A DNA stretch of 64,000 nt from Micromonospora rhizosphaerae (GTDB lineage: Bacteria > Actinomycetota > Actinomycetes > Mycobacteriales > Micromonosporaceae). Numbering within the stretch: the first letter of the stretch is position 1; each line of letters begins with the position of its first letter. The notes under the pieces are model-generated. The model saw nothing but the letters and a program-made list of their open reading frames with translations, was not told the origin of the DNA and searched no databases. Positions 8,451 to 17,633 of this stretch are shown piece after piece. The translations under genes were made by a program, and so were the position numbers. The stretch lies in the NCBI RefSeq assembly GCF_900091465.1, contig NZ_FMHV01000002.1, positions 2,542,001-2,606,000 of the forward strand. Reading direction: 5' to 3'.

Positions 8451-9607
8451 TCGGCCGGCTGCGGCTGCGCCCCACCCTGCGGCTGCGGCTCACCGTGCTC
8501 AACGGGGTGCTGCTGGTCGGGGCCGGGGCGATCCTGGTGCTGCTGGCCTGGCTGCTGGTGCGCGACGCGCTGCGGCCGACCGACGAGCTGCTGCCCGGCA
8601 CCACGGTGGTGCTCGCCGACGGCCGCTCGCTGGACGCCGGGCAGTGGCAGCGGCAGCTCGTCGACGCCGCGTCGGCGGAGTTGCTGGTCGAGGGCCTGGT
8701 CGCGCTGCTGGTGGTCGGCGTGGTCGGGGTCGCCGGCGCGTACGTGGTGGCCGGCCGGGCGCTGCGCCCGCTGCACCAGGTCACCGCCACCGCACGGCGG
8801 CTCGGCGAGGCCACCCTGGACCAGCGGATCCGCTGGTCCGGGGCGGACGACGAGGTGGCCGAGCTGGCCAGGACCTTCGACGCGATGCTGGACCGGATCG
8901 CCGCCGCGTTCGAAGCGCAGAAACGCTTCGTCGCCAACGCCTCGCACGAGCTGCGTACGCCGCTCGCGGTGATGCGGACCGAGATCGACGTGACGCTCAG
9001 CGACGACGGGGCGGACACCGCCGAGTACCGCCGGATGGCCACCGTGGTCCGGGACGCCTCCGAACGGGCCAACGGGCTGGTCGACGCCCTGCTGGTGCTG
9101 GCCCGCAGCGAGGCCCAGGCCGGTCGCCGGCTCGGCCGCCGCGCCGAGTGCGACCTCGCCGTCGGCACCGCCAACGCGCTCTCCGCGGTCGCCGGGGAGG
9201 TGGAGCGGATCGGGCTGCGGGTGGACACCTCGCTGCGGCCGGCGCCGGTGGTCGGCGACCCGGGGCTGCTCGACCGGCTGGCCGGCAACCTGGTGGAGAA
9301 CGCGGTCCGCTACAACCACCTGCACGGCCGGATCTGGGTGCGTACCGACTCCGACGGCCAGCGCTCGTGGCTGGTGGTGGGGAACACCGGCTTCGAGGTC
9401 AACCAGGCCGACGTGCCCGGGCTGTTCGAGCCGTTCCGGCGCGGCGGTCAGGAGCGGACCGGGGCGCGCGGCTCCGGCCTCGGGCTCTCCATCGTCCGGG
9501 CGGTCTGCGAGGCGCACGGCGGCACCGTGAAGGCGGTCGCCCAGCCGGGCGGCGGCCTGGAGGTGAGCGTCACGCTGCCCTCCGCCGATGCCCCCTGGCC
9601 CGGCTGA
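8447..9607 (+). CDS. Sensor histidine kinase
   Basis: 386 residues, GTG start overlapping the response regulator stop. Two membrane segments (about 17-37 and 82-102) enclose a short extracytoplasmic loop of about 45 residues. A HAMP linker (about 103-155) leads into a HisKA domain with the phospho-accepting H167 in ASHELRTPLAV. The ATPase domain has an N-box (NLVENAVRYN), a G1-like loop that here reads VVGNTGF instead of DNG, and a G2 box GSGLGLSIV. It should phosphorylate the regulator encoded just upstream. The replacement of the usual D-x-G in the G1 box by N-T-G is worth noting, since that aspartate normally contacts adenine. Confidence 0.93.
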   Translation: MIGRLRLRPTLRLRLTVLNGVLLVGAGAILVLLAWLLVRDALRPTDELLPGTTVVLADGRSLDAGQWQRQLVDAASAELLVEGLVALLVVGVVGVAGAYVVAGRALRPLHQVTATARRLGEATLDQRIRWSGADDEVAELARTFDAMLDRIAAAFEAQKRFVANASHELRTPLAVMRTEIDVTLSDDGADTAEYRRMATVVRDASERANGLVDALLVLARSEAQAGRRLGRRAECDLAVGTANALSAVAGEVERIGLRVDTSLRPAPVVGDPGLLDRLAGNLVENAVRYNHLHGRIWVRTDSDGQRSWLVVGNTGFEVNQADVPGLFEPFRRGGQERTGARGSGLGLSIVRAVCEAHGGTVKAVAQPGGGLEVSVTLPSADAPWPG

Positions 9608-9644
9608 GCGCCCGTCCGCCGAACCACCATCCACGATCACCTTT

Positions 9645-9714
9645 TCGTGTGGTCCGGCCGGCCGTCCCGACCGATCGACGTCGTGTGGTCGGGCGGACGC
9701 GTCGTGTGGTCGGG
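9645..9714 (+). repeat. Three direct copies of TCGTGTGGTC(C/G)GG
   Basis: A 13-base box occurs at 9645-9657, 9681-9693 and 9702-9714, the last two exactly identical and the first with one change. Spacings are 36 and 21 bases, the second being two helical turns. They lie in the gap between the histidine kinase and the secreted malectin protein. A regulator-binding array is an inference. Confidence 0.5.
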
Positions 9715-9872
9715 CAGAAGGCGCGGCGCCCGCTGGACGGCCGGTGCCCGATGCAGCAGGGTGGGCAGTGCTCCATGTCACACCCGCCGCGCCGCGGCGA
9801 CCCGACGCGGGCCGCACGCCCTCGGCGCCGGACGAGCGGCGGTCCCATCCGCGCGTCCAACCGGAGCTGCCA

Positions 9873-12413
9873 GTGACCCGTCCCTCGGCCCTGAGCCGCC
9901 GTCTCCTCGCGGCACTCGCCGCCGTCGCCATCACCGCCGCCGGCCTGGCCCCGACCGGCGCCGCCAGCGCCGCGCCCGACCACACCACCGTGGTCAAGCC
10001 GGTCCCGTCCACCGCCTCGCCGGACATCATGGACGGCACCGTGTACGCGATCCACGACGCCGGCACGAAGATCATCGCAGCGGGCTCCTTCACCCGGGTG
10101 CAGAACCGCGGGTCCGACGTGGACATCACCCGCAACTACGTCCTCGCCTTCGACAAGGCCACCGGCACGGTGGACACCGCCTTCGCCCCGACCGTCGACA
10201 ACCAGGTCTACGCCGTGGTTGCCGGGCCCACCGCCGGCACCGTCTTCCTGGCCGGCAAGTTCAACACCGTCAACGGGGTCACCCGGCGCAAGGTGGCCCT
10301 GCTCAACGTGGCGACCGGCGCGGTGGTCACCAGCTTCGCCGGCCCGGCGTTCAACGGGCTGGTCAACGACGTCGCGCTGGTCGGCAACCGGCTCCTGGTG
10401 GGCGGCATCTTCACCACCGCCGGCAACACCAACCCGCGCGGTGGCCTCGCCTCGCTGAGCGCCAGCACCGGCGCGCTGGACAGCTACCTGACCACCACCC
10501 TCACCGAGCACCACAACTACGACGGGGTCAGCGGCGCCAACGCGGGGGTCGGCGCCGGCAAGCTGGCCGTCTCCCCGGACGGCCGGCAGCTCGTCGTGAT
10601 CGGCAACTTCAAGCAGGCCGACGGGGTGCTGCACGACCAGATCGTCAAGCTCGACCTGGGTGCCGGCGCGGCGACCATCGCCGACTGGAACACCAGCCGG
10701 TACACCCCGCGCTGCGCCTGGTGGGCGTTCGACACGTACATGCGGGACGTGGCGTACGCGCCGGACGGCAGCTACTTCGTGGTGGTGACCACCGGCGCCC
10801 CGAACGCGGGCACGCTCTGCGACTCCGCCGCCCGCTGGGAGACCGACGCGACCGGCACGGAACTCCAGCCCACCTGGGCCGACTACTCCGGCGGGGACAC
10901 CTTCCTGTCCGTCGGGATCAGCGAGCAGGCCGTCTACGTGGGCGGGCACATCCGCTGGCTCAACAACAGCTTCGGCGGGGACTCCGCCCAGGCGGGCGCG
11001 GTCGGCCGGGCCAGCATCGCCGCCCTGGACCCGCGCAACGGGCTGCCGATGTCCTGGAACCCGGGCCGGCACCCGCGCGGCGTCGGTGTCTCCGAGCTGC
11101 TGGTCACCCCCGCCGGGCTCTGGCTCGGCTCCGACACCTCCTGGATCGGCAACTTCCAGTACCGCCGGGAGCGGATCGCGTTCTTCCCGCTCACCGGCGG
11201 GGCCGCCCCGCACCCGACCACCACGGCCGGGCTACCCGGCAAGGTCTACCGGGCCGGCGTGCCGGTGCCGACCAACGTGCTCTACCGGGTGAACGCCGGC
11301 GGGCCGCTGGTCGCCGCGACGGACAGCGGACCGGACTGGGCGGCCGACGACGCCGCTGACCCGAGCCCGTACCACAACGACGGCAGCAGCACCGCCGGGT
11401 TCGGCCCGGTGGGCAGCGTCGACGCCACCGTGCCGGCCGGCACCCCGTCGGCCCTCTACAGCGACGAGCGGTGGGACTCCGGCGGCGACCCGGAGATGCA
11501 GTGGCAGCTCCCGGTGCCCGCCGGCACCGAGATCGAGGTCCGGCTCTACCTGGCCGACCGGTACGACGGCACCTCGACGCCCGGGTCACGGGTCTTCGAC
11601 GTGGCGCTGGACGGGGTGACGGTCCTCGACGACCTGGACCTCTCCGGCACGGTCGGGCACAACGTGGGCACCATGCGCTCCTTCGCCATCGTCAGCGACG
11701 GCTCGGTCGATCTCGACTTCGGGCACGTGGTGGAGAACCCGCTGGTCGACGGCATCGAGATCGTCAAGACCGGGCCGCCGCCCGCGGGCAACGGAGAAGA
11801 GGTGCAGGTCCGGTCGTACGACGGGGCCAGCGCGGTCGGCGCGAGCAGCGTGCTGGCCAACCCGGACAACACCGCCTGGTCCACCGCCCGAGGCGGCTTC
11901 TGGGTGGGCGGCACCCTCTTCTACGGGATGAACGGCGCGCTGTACCGGCGCTCGTTCGACGGCACCACGTTCGGCACGCCGAGCCTGGTCGACCCGTACC
12001 ACGACGCGTACTGGGACACCGTGGAGACGGATTCCGGCCCGGACGGCCAGACGTACGCCGGGGTGACCACGAACTTCTACGCCGAGATCCCGAACGTGAC
12101 CGGCATGTTCTACACCGCTGGCCGGCTCTACTACACCCTCGCCGGCCAGGGTGAGCTCCACTGGCGCTGGTTCACCCCGGACAGCGGCGTGGTCGGGGCG
12201 GACAGGTTCACCGTGGCCGGGGTGACCGGCTTCGCCGACGCCGGCGGCATCTTCCTCGGCGGCGACACCCTCTACAAGGTCGACCGGAGCACCGGCGACC
12301 TCTCCTCGACCGACTGGGCGGGCGGCGCGCCGACCGGGGCGTTCACCGTGCGCAGCGGGCCGGCCGCGGACGGCAACGACTGGCGGGCCAGGGCGGTCTT
12401 CGTCGGGCCGTAA
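9873..12413 (+). CDS. Secreted beta-propeller protein with malectin-like carbohydrate-binding domain
   Basis: 846 residues from a GTG with a GGAG box. A clear Sec signal peptide (about 1-38, cleavage near ASAA) leads to a propeller-like region (about 45-460) with repeats such as 'VFLAGKFNTVNG', 'LLVGGIFTTAGN' and 'VYVGGHIRWLNN', which resemble delta-60/Kelch-like blades. A malectin-like domain (about 470-632) follows, with features such as YLADRYDG, DVALDGV and FGHVVENPLVDGIEI. The last 210 residues repeat propeller-like motifs. The protein is probably exported and binds carbohydrate at or beyond the wall; no catalytic residues are recognised. A strong terminator follows at once, so it is likely transcribed alone. 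Confidence 0.85.
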   Translation: MTRPSALSRRLLAALAAVAITAAGLAPTGAASAAPDHTTVVKPVPSTASPDIMDGTVYAIHDAGTKIIAAGSFTRVQNRGSDVDITRNYVLAFDKATGTVDTAFAPTVDNQVYAVVAGPTAGTVFLAGKFNTVNGVTRRKVALLNVATGAVVTSFAGPAFNGLVNDVALVGNRLLVGGIFTTAGNTNPRGGLASLSASTGALDSYLTTTLTEHHNYDGVSGANAGVGAGKLAVSPDGRQLVVIGNFKQADGVLHDQIVKLDLGAGAATIADWNTSRYTPRCAWWAFDTYMRDVAYAPDGSYFVVVTTGAPNAGTLCDSAARWETDATGTELQPTWADYSGGDTFLSVGISEQAVYVGGHIRWLNNSFGGDSAQAGAVGRASIAALDPRNGLPMSWNPGRHPRGVGVSELLVTPAGLWLGSDTSWIGNFQYRRERIAFFPLTGGAAPHPTTTAGLPGKVYRAGVPVPTNVLYRVNAGGPLVAATDSGPDWAADDAADPSPYHNDGSSTAGFGPVGSVDATVPAGTPSALYSDERWDSGGDPEMQWQLPVPAGTEIEVRLYLADRYDGTSTPGSRVFDVALDGVTVLDDLDLSGTVGHNVGTMRSFAIVSDGSVDLDFGHVVENPLVDGIEIVKTGPPPAGNGEEVQVRSYDGASAVGASSVLANPDNTAWSTARGGFWVGGTLFYGMNGALYRRSFDGTTFGTPSLVDPYHDAYWDTVETDSGPDGQTYAGVTTNFYAEIPNVTGMFYTAGRLYYTLAGQGELHWRWFTPDSGVVGADRFTVAGVTGFADAGGIFLGGDTLYKVDRSTGDLSSTDWAGGAPTGAFTVRSGPAADGNDWRARAVFVGP

Positions 12414-12427
12414 CCCGTACCACCGCA

Positions 12428-12469
12428 GGGCGCCCGGCCCGGTCCCGTCGGGGGCCGGGCCGGGCGCCC
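12428..12469 (+). terminator. Strong intrinsic terminator
   Basis: A perfect 15-base-pair stem (12428-12442 with 12455-12469) and a 12-base loop begin 14 bases after the malectin protein stop. No T-run follows, as is usual in this group. Confidence 0.8.
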
Positions 12470-12637
12470 GAACCGGGTTGTGCCCCGGGGCGTCCGGTGA
12501 CATGATCAGCCGCGTCAGCCCGACTCGTGGGGGAGGGGGTGCCGTCGATGTCCACCGTGAACAGTCCCGCGCCCCGCCCCGGTCACCGCTGACACCATCC
12601 ACCCCGCGGGGCGCACTCCATCAGGGGAGAAGTCACC

Positions 12638-13024
12638 GTGAGTGCATTGATCCACTGCGTCACCGTCGAGTCCGACGACCCGTACGCCCTGGCCAGCTGG
12701 TGGGCGGGCGTGCTCGACCGCCGGCTGCACGACGACGACCACCCGGGCGACCCGGAGGCGGTCCTGGTCGCGCCCGACGGGCACGGCCCCGACCTGCTCT
12801 TCGTCGAGGTCGGGGAGCGGCACGGCAAGGGCGCGTTCCACATCGACCTGCATCCCGCCGACCGAACCCGGGACGCCGAGGTCGAGCGGCTGCTCGGGCT
12901 CGGTGCCGCACTGGTCGCGGACCGCCGCCGGCCGGACGGCACCGGCTGGGTGGTGCTCGCCGACCCGGAGGGCAACGAGTTCTGCGTCTGCCGGAGCGCG
13001 GCCGAACGGGCCGTGTCGGCCTAG
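12638..13024 (+). CDS. VOC/glyoxalase-like protein
   Basis: 128 residues, GTG start with an AGGGGAGAAG box. The fold signature is a paired beta-alpha-beta-beta-beta unit: it starts with LIHCVTVESDDPYALASWWAGVL and ends in WVVLADPEGNEFCVC, typical of the actinobacterial 'glyoxalase-like domain' proteins. Candidate metal ligands are the early H6, the H of GAFHIDL and the E of PEGNEF. Substrate is unknown; members of this group include both enzymes and resistance binding proteins. It is bounded by terminators on both sides and so appears monocistronic. Confidence 0.88.
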   Translation: MSALIHCVTVESDDPYALASWWAGVLDRRLHDDDHPGDPEAVLVAPDGHGPDLLFVEVGERHGKGAFHIDLHPADRTRDAEVERLLGLGAALVADRRRPDGTGWVVLADPEGNEFCVCRSAAERAVSA

Positions 13025-13038
13025 GGTCGGAAACGGAA

Positions 13039-13071
13039 GGGGCTCCTGCCACCCGCGGTGGCAGGAGCCCC
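13039..13071. terminator. Bidirectional terminator between convergent genes
   Basis: A perfect 15-base-pair stem (13039-13053 with 13057-13071) and a CGC loop sit between the VOC gene and the convergent proline-rich membrane protein gene. Confidence 0.85.
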
Positions 13072-13090
13072 GGTCAGGTCACCGGCTGAC

Positions 13091-13936
13091 TCAGGAGCGC
13101 TGCTCGATCTGGCCGCGCATGGTGACGAACTCCGACTGCAGGGCCGCGGCGGACTTGAAGTAGATAATGATCATGCCGAGGCTGCCCCGGTCGGCCCAGA
13201 CGCAGACGCCGATGGCGACGTCGTCCGCCTTGCCGTCCCCGCACTTGGCGTCGCCGCCCAGCGGACCGGCCTCGATCGTCTTGAACTCCTTCACCCCGAG
13301 CTCGGTGGAGAGGCCCTTGGTGGCGTCCTCCAACTCCTTCCTCGGGTCGGCCAGCAATCCGGACGCACCGGCGATCATCACCAGGTCCTCTTTGGCCGGA
13401 TTGCCGTAGAAGCCACCGACGGTGCTGGTGGCATCCGGGACGTCCTTCTTCATCTCCGATTTCATCTGCTCGGCGGTGGCCTGCAGCTGCGGATCCGCCA
13501 CCTTGGGGCGGCCGGCGAGCGTCTCGGGCGCCACCAGGCGGGTCTTGGTGGCGTCGACCACGTCGCCGACCTCGTCCTTTGCGGCGAAGAAGAGGACGGC
13601 GGCGCCGCCCACGCAGAGCACCACCACGACGGCGAGGGTGATCAGCAGGATCCGGCCGACATTTGACTTCTTCTTCGGCGGCGGGCCGGCCGGGGCGCCC
13701 TGGGGCTGGCCGGTCTCCAGGTAGCTGCCGTACTGCTGAGGCGGCTGCTGGCTCGGGTACCCGCCGTACTGCGGGCCGGGCGGCTGGGGCGGCGGGTAGC
13801 CGCCGTACTGGGGACCGGGCTGCTGCGGCGGGTAGCCGCCGTACTGGGGGCCGGGCTGCTGCGGCGGGTAGCCGCCGGGCTGCTCGTGTGGCGGCGGGTA
13901 GGAACCGGGATAGGGGTTGGACGGCGGCTGGGACAT
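13091..13936 (-). CDS. Proline-rich single-pass membrane protein
   Basis: 281 residues. The cytoplasmic N-terminus (about 1-85) is a Pro/Gln/Tyr/Gly tail with near-tandem copies of GGYPPQQPGPQY, followed by a basic stretch KKKSNVGR, one membrane segment (about 92-117) and an extracytoplasmic domain of about 160 residues. Two cysteines in that domain (CGDGKADDVAIGVC) could form a disulphide. The tandem tail repeats are visible in the DNA as about 30-base units and come from coding sequence. Such architecture is common in actinobacteria, but no function is known. It is transcribed alone, with terminators beyond its stop. Confidence 0.85.
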   Translation of the reverse strand: MSQPPSNPYPGSYPPPHEQPGGYPPQQPGPQYGGYPPQQPGPQYGGYPPPQPPGPQYGGYPSQQPPQQYGSYLETGQPQGAPAGPPPKKKSNVGRILLITLAVVVVLCVGGAAVLFFAAKDEVGDVVDATKTRLVAPETLAGRPKVADPQLQATAEQMKSEMKKDVPDATSTVGGFYGNPAKEDLVMIAGASGLLADPRKELEDATKGLSTELGVKEFKTIEAGPLGGDAKCGDGKADDVAIGVCVWADRGSLGMIIIYFKSAAALQSEFVTMRGQIEQRS

Positions 13937-14121
13937 GGGGCAGCTCCAGGTGAAGAACGGGCCGGCCGATCCTAGCCAGGCCGACCGACATGCCGCTGTC
14001 CGCCCGGCGACGGAGTGACGGAACCGGGACCGGCTCGTGACCAGGCCCGCCGGTCCGCGCGGGGACGCGACCCGGGGCGCCTTTCGGCCTCGGGAGGGTG
14101 CGGGCCGGGAGCCCGAGATGA

Positions 14122-14171
14122 CGATCGCGGTGGCCGGCCCGCCCGGAGAGGACGGTCGGCCACCGCGATCG
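14122..14171 (-). terminator. Likely terminator of the fadA-fadB operon
   Basis: A perfect 15-base-pair stem (14122-14136 with 14157-14171) lies downstream of fadB in its direction of transcription. There is no T-run. Confidence 0.6.
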
Positions 14172-14234
14172 CGGGGGGGCGGGGGTGGGTCAGGCTGACG
14201 GCTCCAGGTCGCAGCGCGGCGTCAGACCTGCCCT

Positions 14235-14283
14235 CATTCGGTCCGGAGCGCTGCCTGGCGGCGCGGAGGCCGAATTATGGCCG
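14235..14283 (+). repeat. 49-bp inverted repeat, copy A (3' side of fadA-fadB)
   Basis: This stretch matches the reverse complement of 17634-17682 at 46 of 49 positions, differing only at positions 7, 12 and 18. It contains a GCCTGGCGGCG core and ends in GGAGGCCGAATTATGGCCG. It starts inward-facing 21 bases beyond the fadB stop. Confidence 0.9.
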
Positions 14284-14303
14284 CGCCGGCCGAGCTGGAG
14301 TTG

Positions 14304-16370
14304 TCACAGCAGGCTGGCGACCCCGCCCGGCAGGAACCGCCGGCCGGCGACCCGCTCGGCGGTGCCGGTCCGGTCCAGGTACGGCGTGACGCCGCCCAGG
14401 TGGAACGGCCAGCCGGCGCCGAGGATCATGCACAGGTCGATGTCCTGCGCCTCGGCGACGACGCCCTCGTCGAGCATCAGCCAGATCTCCTGCGCCAGTG
14501 CGTCGAGCGCGTTCTGCCGGACCTGCTCGGCGGTCAGCGGCTGGTCGCCGACCACGAGCAGCTTGGCGGCCTCCTCGTTGACCTGGTCGTCGATCACGAT
14601 CGGCTGGCCCGAGTCGGCGATCCGCTTGAGGTTCTCGCTGACTTTGAACCGGTCCGGGAACGCGGCGTGCAGGGTGCCGCCCACGTGGTACGCGACGGCC
14701 GGCCCGACCAGCTGGAGCAGGGTGAGCGGACGCATCGGCAGGCCCAGCGGGTCGAGCGCGCTGTTCGCCACGTCCAGCGGGGTGCCCTGGTCGACGGCGG
14801 CGAAGACCGTGCCGAGGAATCGGGTGAGCAGCCGGTTGACCACGAACGCCGGGGCGTCCTTGACCAGCACCGAGGACTTCTTCAGCTGCTTGCCGACGGC
14901 GAACGCGGTGGCGAGGGTGGCGTCGTCGGTCCGCTCGCCGCGGACGATCTCCAGCAGCGGCATCATGGCGACCGGGTTGAAGAAGTGGAAGCCGACCACC
15001 CGCTCCGGGTGCTCCAGCTCCTCGGCCATCGCGGTCACCGACAGCGAGCTCGTGTTCGTCGCCAGCACCGCCTCCGGCTTGACGATCTTCTCCAGCTCGG
15101 CCCAGACCTGCTTCTTGACGTTCAGGTCCTCGAAGACCGCCTCGATGACGAAGTCGGCATCCGCGAAGACGGACTTGTCGACCGAACCGCTGACCAGGCC
15201 GTACAGCTTGGCGGCCGTGCCCTTGTCCATCCGGCCCTTGGTGACCGACTTCTCGATCTGGGTGTGCACGTACGCCACGCCCTTGTCCACCCGGGCCTGG
15301 TCCAGGTCGGTCAGCACGACCGGCACCTGGAGGCGGCGGGCGAACAGCAGGGCGAGCTGGCTGGCCATCAGGCCGGCGCCGACGATGCCCACCTTGGTGA
15401 CCGGGCGGGCGAGGCCCTTGTCCGGCGCGCCGGCTGGCCGCTTGGCCCGCCGCTGGACCAGGTCGAAGGCGTACAGGCCGCTGCGCAGCTCCTCGGAGAA
15501 GATGAGGTCGGCCAGGGCCTCGTCCTCGGCGGCGGTGCCGGCGGCGAAGCCCGCGTCCTTCGCCGTCTCCAGCAGGTCCAGCGCCTTGTACGCGGCCGGG
15601 ACCGCGCCGTGCAGCCGCTGGTCCAGGGTCTGCCGGGCGAAGTAGAGCACCCCGGCCCACATGTCCCGGTCGACCTCGGGTCGGGTCACGGTGACCTCGC
15701 CCCGGACCACGCCGGCGGCCCACTCCAGGGACCGCTCCAGGAAGTCGGCCGGCTCCAGCAGCACGTCCGCGATGCCCATCTCGGCCGCCTGCTTCGGCTT
15801 GAGCATCTTGTTCTGCATCAGCGGATTCTGGATGATCACCTGGGTGGCGGCCGGGATGCCGATCAGGTTCGGCAGCAGCTGGGTGCCGCCCCAGCCCGGG
15901 ACCAGGCCGAGCGAGACCTCGGGCAGGGCGAGGGCCGCCGCGCCACCGGAGAGCGTCCGGTAGTGGCAGTGCAGGGCCAGCTCCAGGCCGCCGCCCATCG
16001 CCGCGCCGTTGACGAAGGCGAAGGTCGGGATCTCGCTGTCCTTTAGCCGGGCGAAGACCCGGTGGCCGAGCCGGCCGATCTCCAGCGCCTGCTCGCGGTC
16101 CGCGAGCAGCGGCAGGCCGGTGATGTCCGCGCCGACGCAGAAGATGTACGGCTTGCCGGTGACCGCGATGAACGCCGGGTTCGCCGCCAGCGCGGCGGTG
16201 ATCGCCTCGTCCAGGCTGGCCAGGCCGGCCGGGCCGAAGGTGTTCGGCTTGGTGTGGTCGAAGCCGTTGTCCAGGGTGATCAGGGCGGCCGGACGGTCCA
16301 GCCCCGGCACGTTGACCTGGCGCAGCAGCGCCTTGGTGACGACCTCGTTCGGTGCGGCGAGCGCGCTCAC
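14304..16370 (-). CDS. fadB: Fatty-acid oxidation multifunctional protein (enoyl-CoA hydratase / 3-hydroxyacyl-CoA dehydrogenase)
   Basis: 688 residues, GTG start with a perfect AGGAGG box. The N-terminal crotonase half (about 1-290) shows FCVGADITG, NGAAMGGGLELAL and the PEVSLGLVPGWGGTQLLP segment with both catalytic acidic positions. The C-terminal half holds a Rossmann NAD-binding domain beginning VTKVGIVGAGLMASQLALLFARR and the dehydrogenase signature GFHFFNPVAMMPLLEIV with the catalytic histidine, then the all-helical C-terminal domains. It hydrates enoyl-CoA and oxidises 3-hydroxyacyl-CoA in beta-oxidation. It is 55 bases downstream of fadA in one operon; the partner thiolase completes the cycle. 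Confidence 0.95.
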   Translation of the reverse strand: MSALAAPNEVVTKALLRQVNVPGLDRPAALITLDNGFDHTKPNTFGPAGLASLDEAITAALAANPAFIAVTGKPYIFCVGADITGLPLLADREQALEIGRLGHRVFARLKDSEIPTFAFVNGAAMGGGLELALHCHYRTLSGGAAALALPEVSLGLVPGWGGTQLLPNLIGIPAATQVIIQNPLMQNKMLKPKQAAEMGIADVLLEPADFLERSLEWAAGVVRGEVTVTRPEVDRDMWAGVLYFARQTLDQRLHGAVPAAYKALDLLETAKDAGFAAGTAAEDEALADLIFSEELRSGLYAFDLVQRRAKRPAGAPDKGLARPVTKVGIVGAGLMASQLALLFARRLQVPVVLTDLDQARVDKGVAYVHTQIEKSVTKGRMDKGTAAKLYGLVSGSVDKSVFADADFVIEAVFEDLNVKKQVWAELEKIVKPEAVLATNTSSLSVTAMAEELEHPERVVGFHFFNPVAMMPLLEIVRGERTDDATLATAFAVGKQLKKSSVLVKDAPAFVVNRLLTRFLGTVFAAVDQGTPLDVANSALDPLGLPMRPLTLLQLVGPAVAYHVGGTLHAAFPDRFKVSENLKRIADSGQPIVIDDQVNEEAAKLLVVGDQPLTAEQVRQNALDALAQEIWLMLDEGVVAEAQDIDLCMILGAGWPFHLGGVTPYLDRTGTAERVAGRRFLPGGVASLL

Positions 16371-16425
16371 TGCGCCTCCTTCGTTCGCGACTGCGGGACT
16401 CGCAGGCCCGGCTCATTCCTCGCGC

Positions 16426-17619
16426 TCACTTGTTGCCCTCCCAGTGGGGGTTCTCCCAGATCACGGTGCCGCCCATGCCGATGCCGATGCACATGGCAGT
16501 GAGGCCGTAGCGGACCTCGGGGTGCTCGGCGAACTGCCGGGCGAGCTGGGTCATCAGCCGCACGCCCGAGGAGGCGAGCGGGTGACCGATGGCGATCGCG
16601 CCGCCCCACGGGTTGACCCGCGGGTCGTCGTCGGCGATGCCGAAGTGGTCGAGGAAGGCGAGCACCTGCACGGCGAACGCCTCGTTCAGCTCGAACAGGC
16701 CGATGTCGTCGATGGTCAGGCCGGCGATCCGCAGCGCCTTCTCGGTCGACGGGATCGGGCCGACGCCCATCACCTCGGGCTCGACGCCGACGAAGCCGTA
16801 CGACACCAGCCGCATCGCGACCGGGAGGCCCAGCTCGCGGGCGGTCTCCTCGGCGGCGAGCAGGCTGGCCGTGGCGCCGTCGTTCAGGCCGGCCGCGTTG
16901 CCCGCGGTGACCTTGCCGTGCGGGCGGAACGGGGTCTTCAGGGAGGCGAGCTTCTCCATCGAGGTGTCCCGGGGAGCCTCGTCCACCGTGGCCAGGCCCC
17001 AGCCGCTCTCCGGGTCGCGCACCGCAACCGGTACCAGGTCGCCCTGGAGCTTGCCGTTGGCGTACGCCTTGGCGGTCTTCTGCTGCGAGGCGAGCGCGAA
17101 CGCGTCGGTGCGCTCCTTGGTGATGTGCGGGACCAGGTCGTGCAGGTTCTCCGCGGTGGCGCCCATGACCAGGGCGGACGGGTCGACCAGCCGCTCCGCG
17201 ATGATCCGCGGGTTGGGGTCCACGCCCTCGCCCATCGGGTGGCGGCCCATGTGCTCGACGCCGCCGGCGATGGCGATGTCGTACGCGCCCACGGCGATGC
17301 CGCTGGCGACGGTGGTGACGGCGGTCATCGCGCCGGCGCACATCCGGTCGATCGCGAAGCCGGGGACCGTCTTGGGCAGGCCGGCCAGCAGGGCGGCGGT
17401 GCGGCCGATGGTGAGGCCCTGGTCGCCGATCTGCGTGGTGGCGGCGATGGCGACCTCCTCGACCCGCTCCGGCGGCAGCTGCGGGTTACGGCGCAGCAGC
17501 TCGCGGATGCAGCGGATCACCAGGTCGTCGGCGCGGGTGTTGGCATACATGCCACCCGCCTTGCCGAAGGGGGTACGGACGCCGTCGACGAAGACGACAT
17601 CCCGAACTTCACGGGGCAC
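16426..17619 (-). CDS. fadA: Acetyl-CoA acyltransferase (thiolase)
   Basis: 397 residues from a GTG at 17619 with AAGGAGG at the right spacing. An ATG at 17640 also has a GGAGG box, but both of those lie inside the 49-bp repeat, so the GTG is preferred. Thiolase signatures are complete: nucleophilic cysteine in DRMCAGAMTAV, the GNAAGLNDGA segment, NEAFA and HPLASSG, and the second cysteine in TAMCIGIGMGG. It cleaves 3-ketoacyl-CoA with CoA to release acetyl-CoA. Co-directional with fadB downstream. Confidence 0.95.
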   Translation of the reverse strand: MPREVRDVVFVDGVRTPFGKAGGMYANTRADDLVIRCIRELLRRNPQLPPERVEEVAIAATTQIGDQGLTIGRTAALLAGLPKTVPGFAIDRMCAGAMTAVTTVASGIAVGAYDIAIAGGVEHMGRHPMGEGVDPNPRIIAERLVDPSALVMGATAENLHDLVPHITKERTDAFALASQQKTAKAYANGKLQGDLVPVAVRDPESGWGLATVDEAPRDTSMEKLASLKTPFRPHGKVTAGNAAGLNDGATASLLAAEETARELGLPVAMRLVSYGFVGVEPEVMGVGPIPSTEKALRIAGLTIDDIGLFELNEAFAVQVLAFLDHFGIADDDPRVNPWGGAIAIGHPLASSGVRLMTQLARQFAEHPEVRYGLTAMCIGIGMGGTVIWENPHWEGNK

Positions 17620-17633
17620 TTGAGCCTCCTTTT

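Larger units (their letters stand above)
13937..14303. other. Non-coding gap with a hairpin and one copy of a 49-bp repeat
   Basis: The 367 bases between the proline-rich gene start and the fadB stop hold the fadB-side hairpin (14122-14171) and repeat copy A (14235-14283). The remainder carries the promoter region of the leftward proline-rich gene; no other gene was supported. Confidence 0.6.

Noticed and set aside
13730..13880. Tandem 30-base repeats that could look like a CRISPR array
   Set aside because: They encode the PPQQPGPQY units of the proline-rich protein tail, stay in frame and have no unique spacers.
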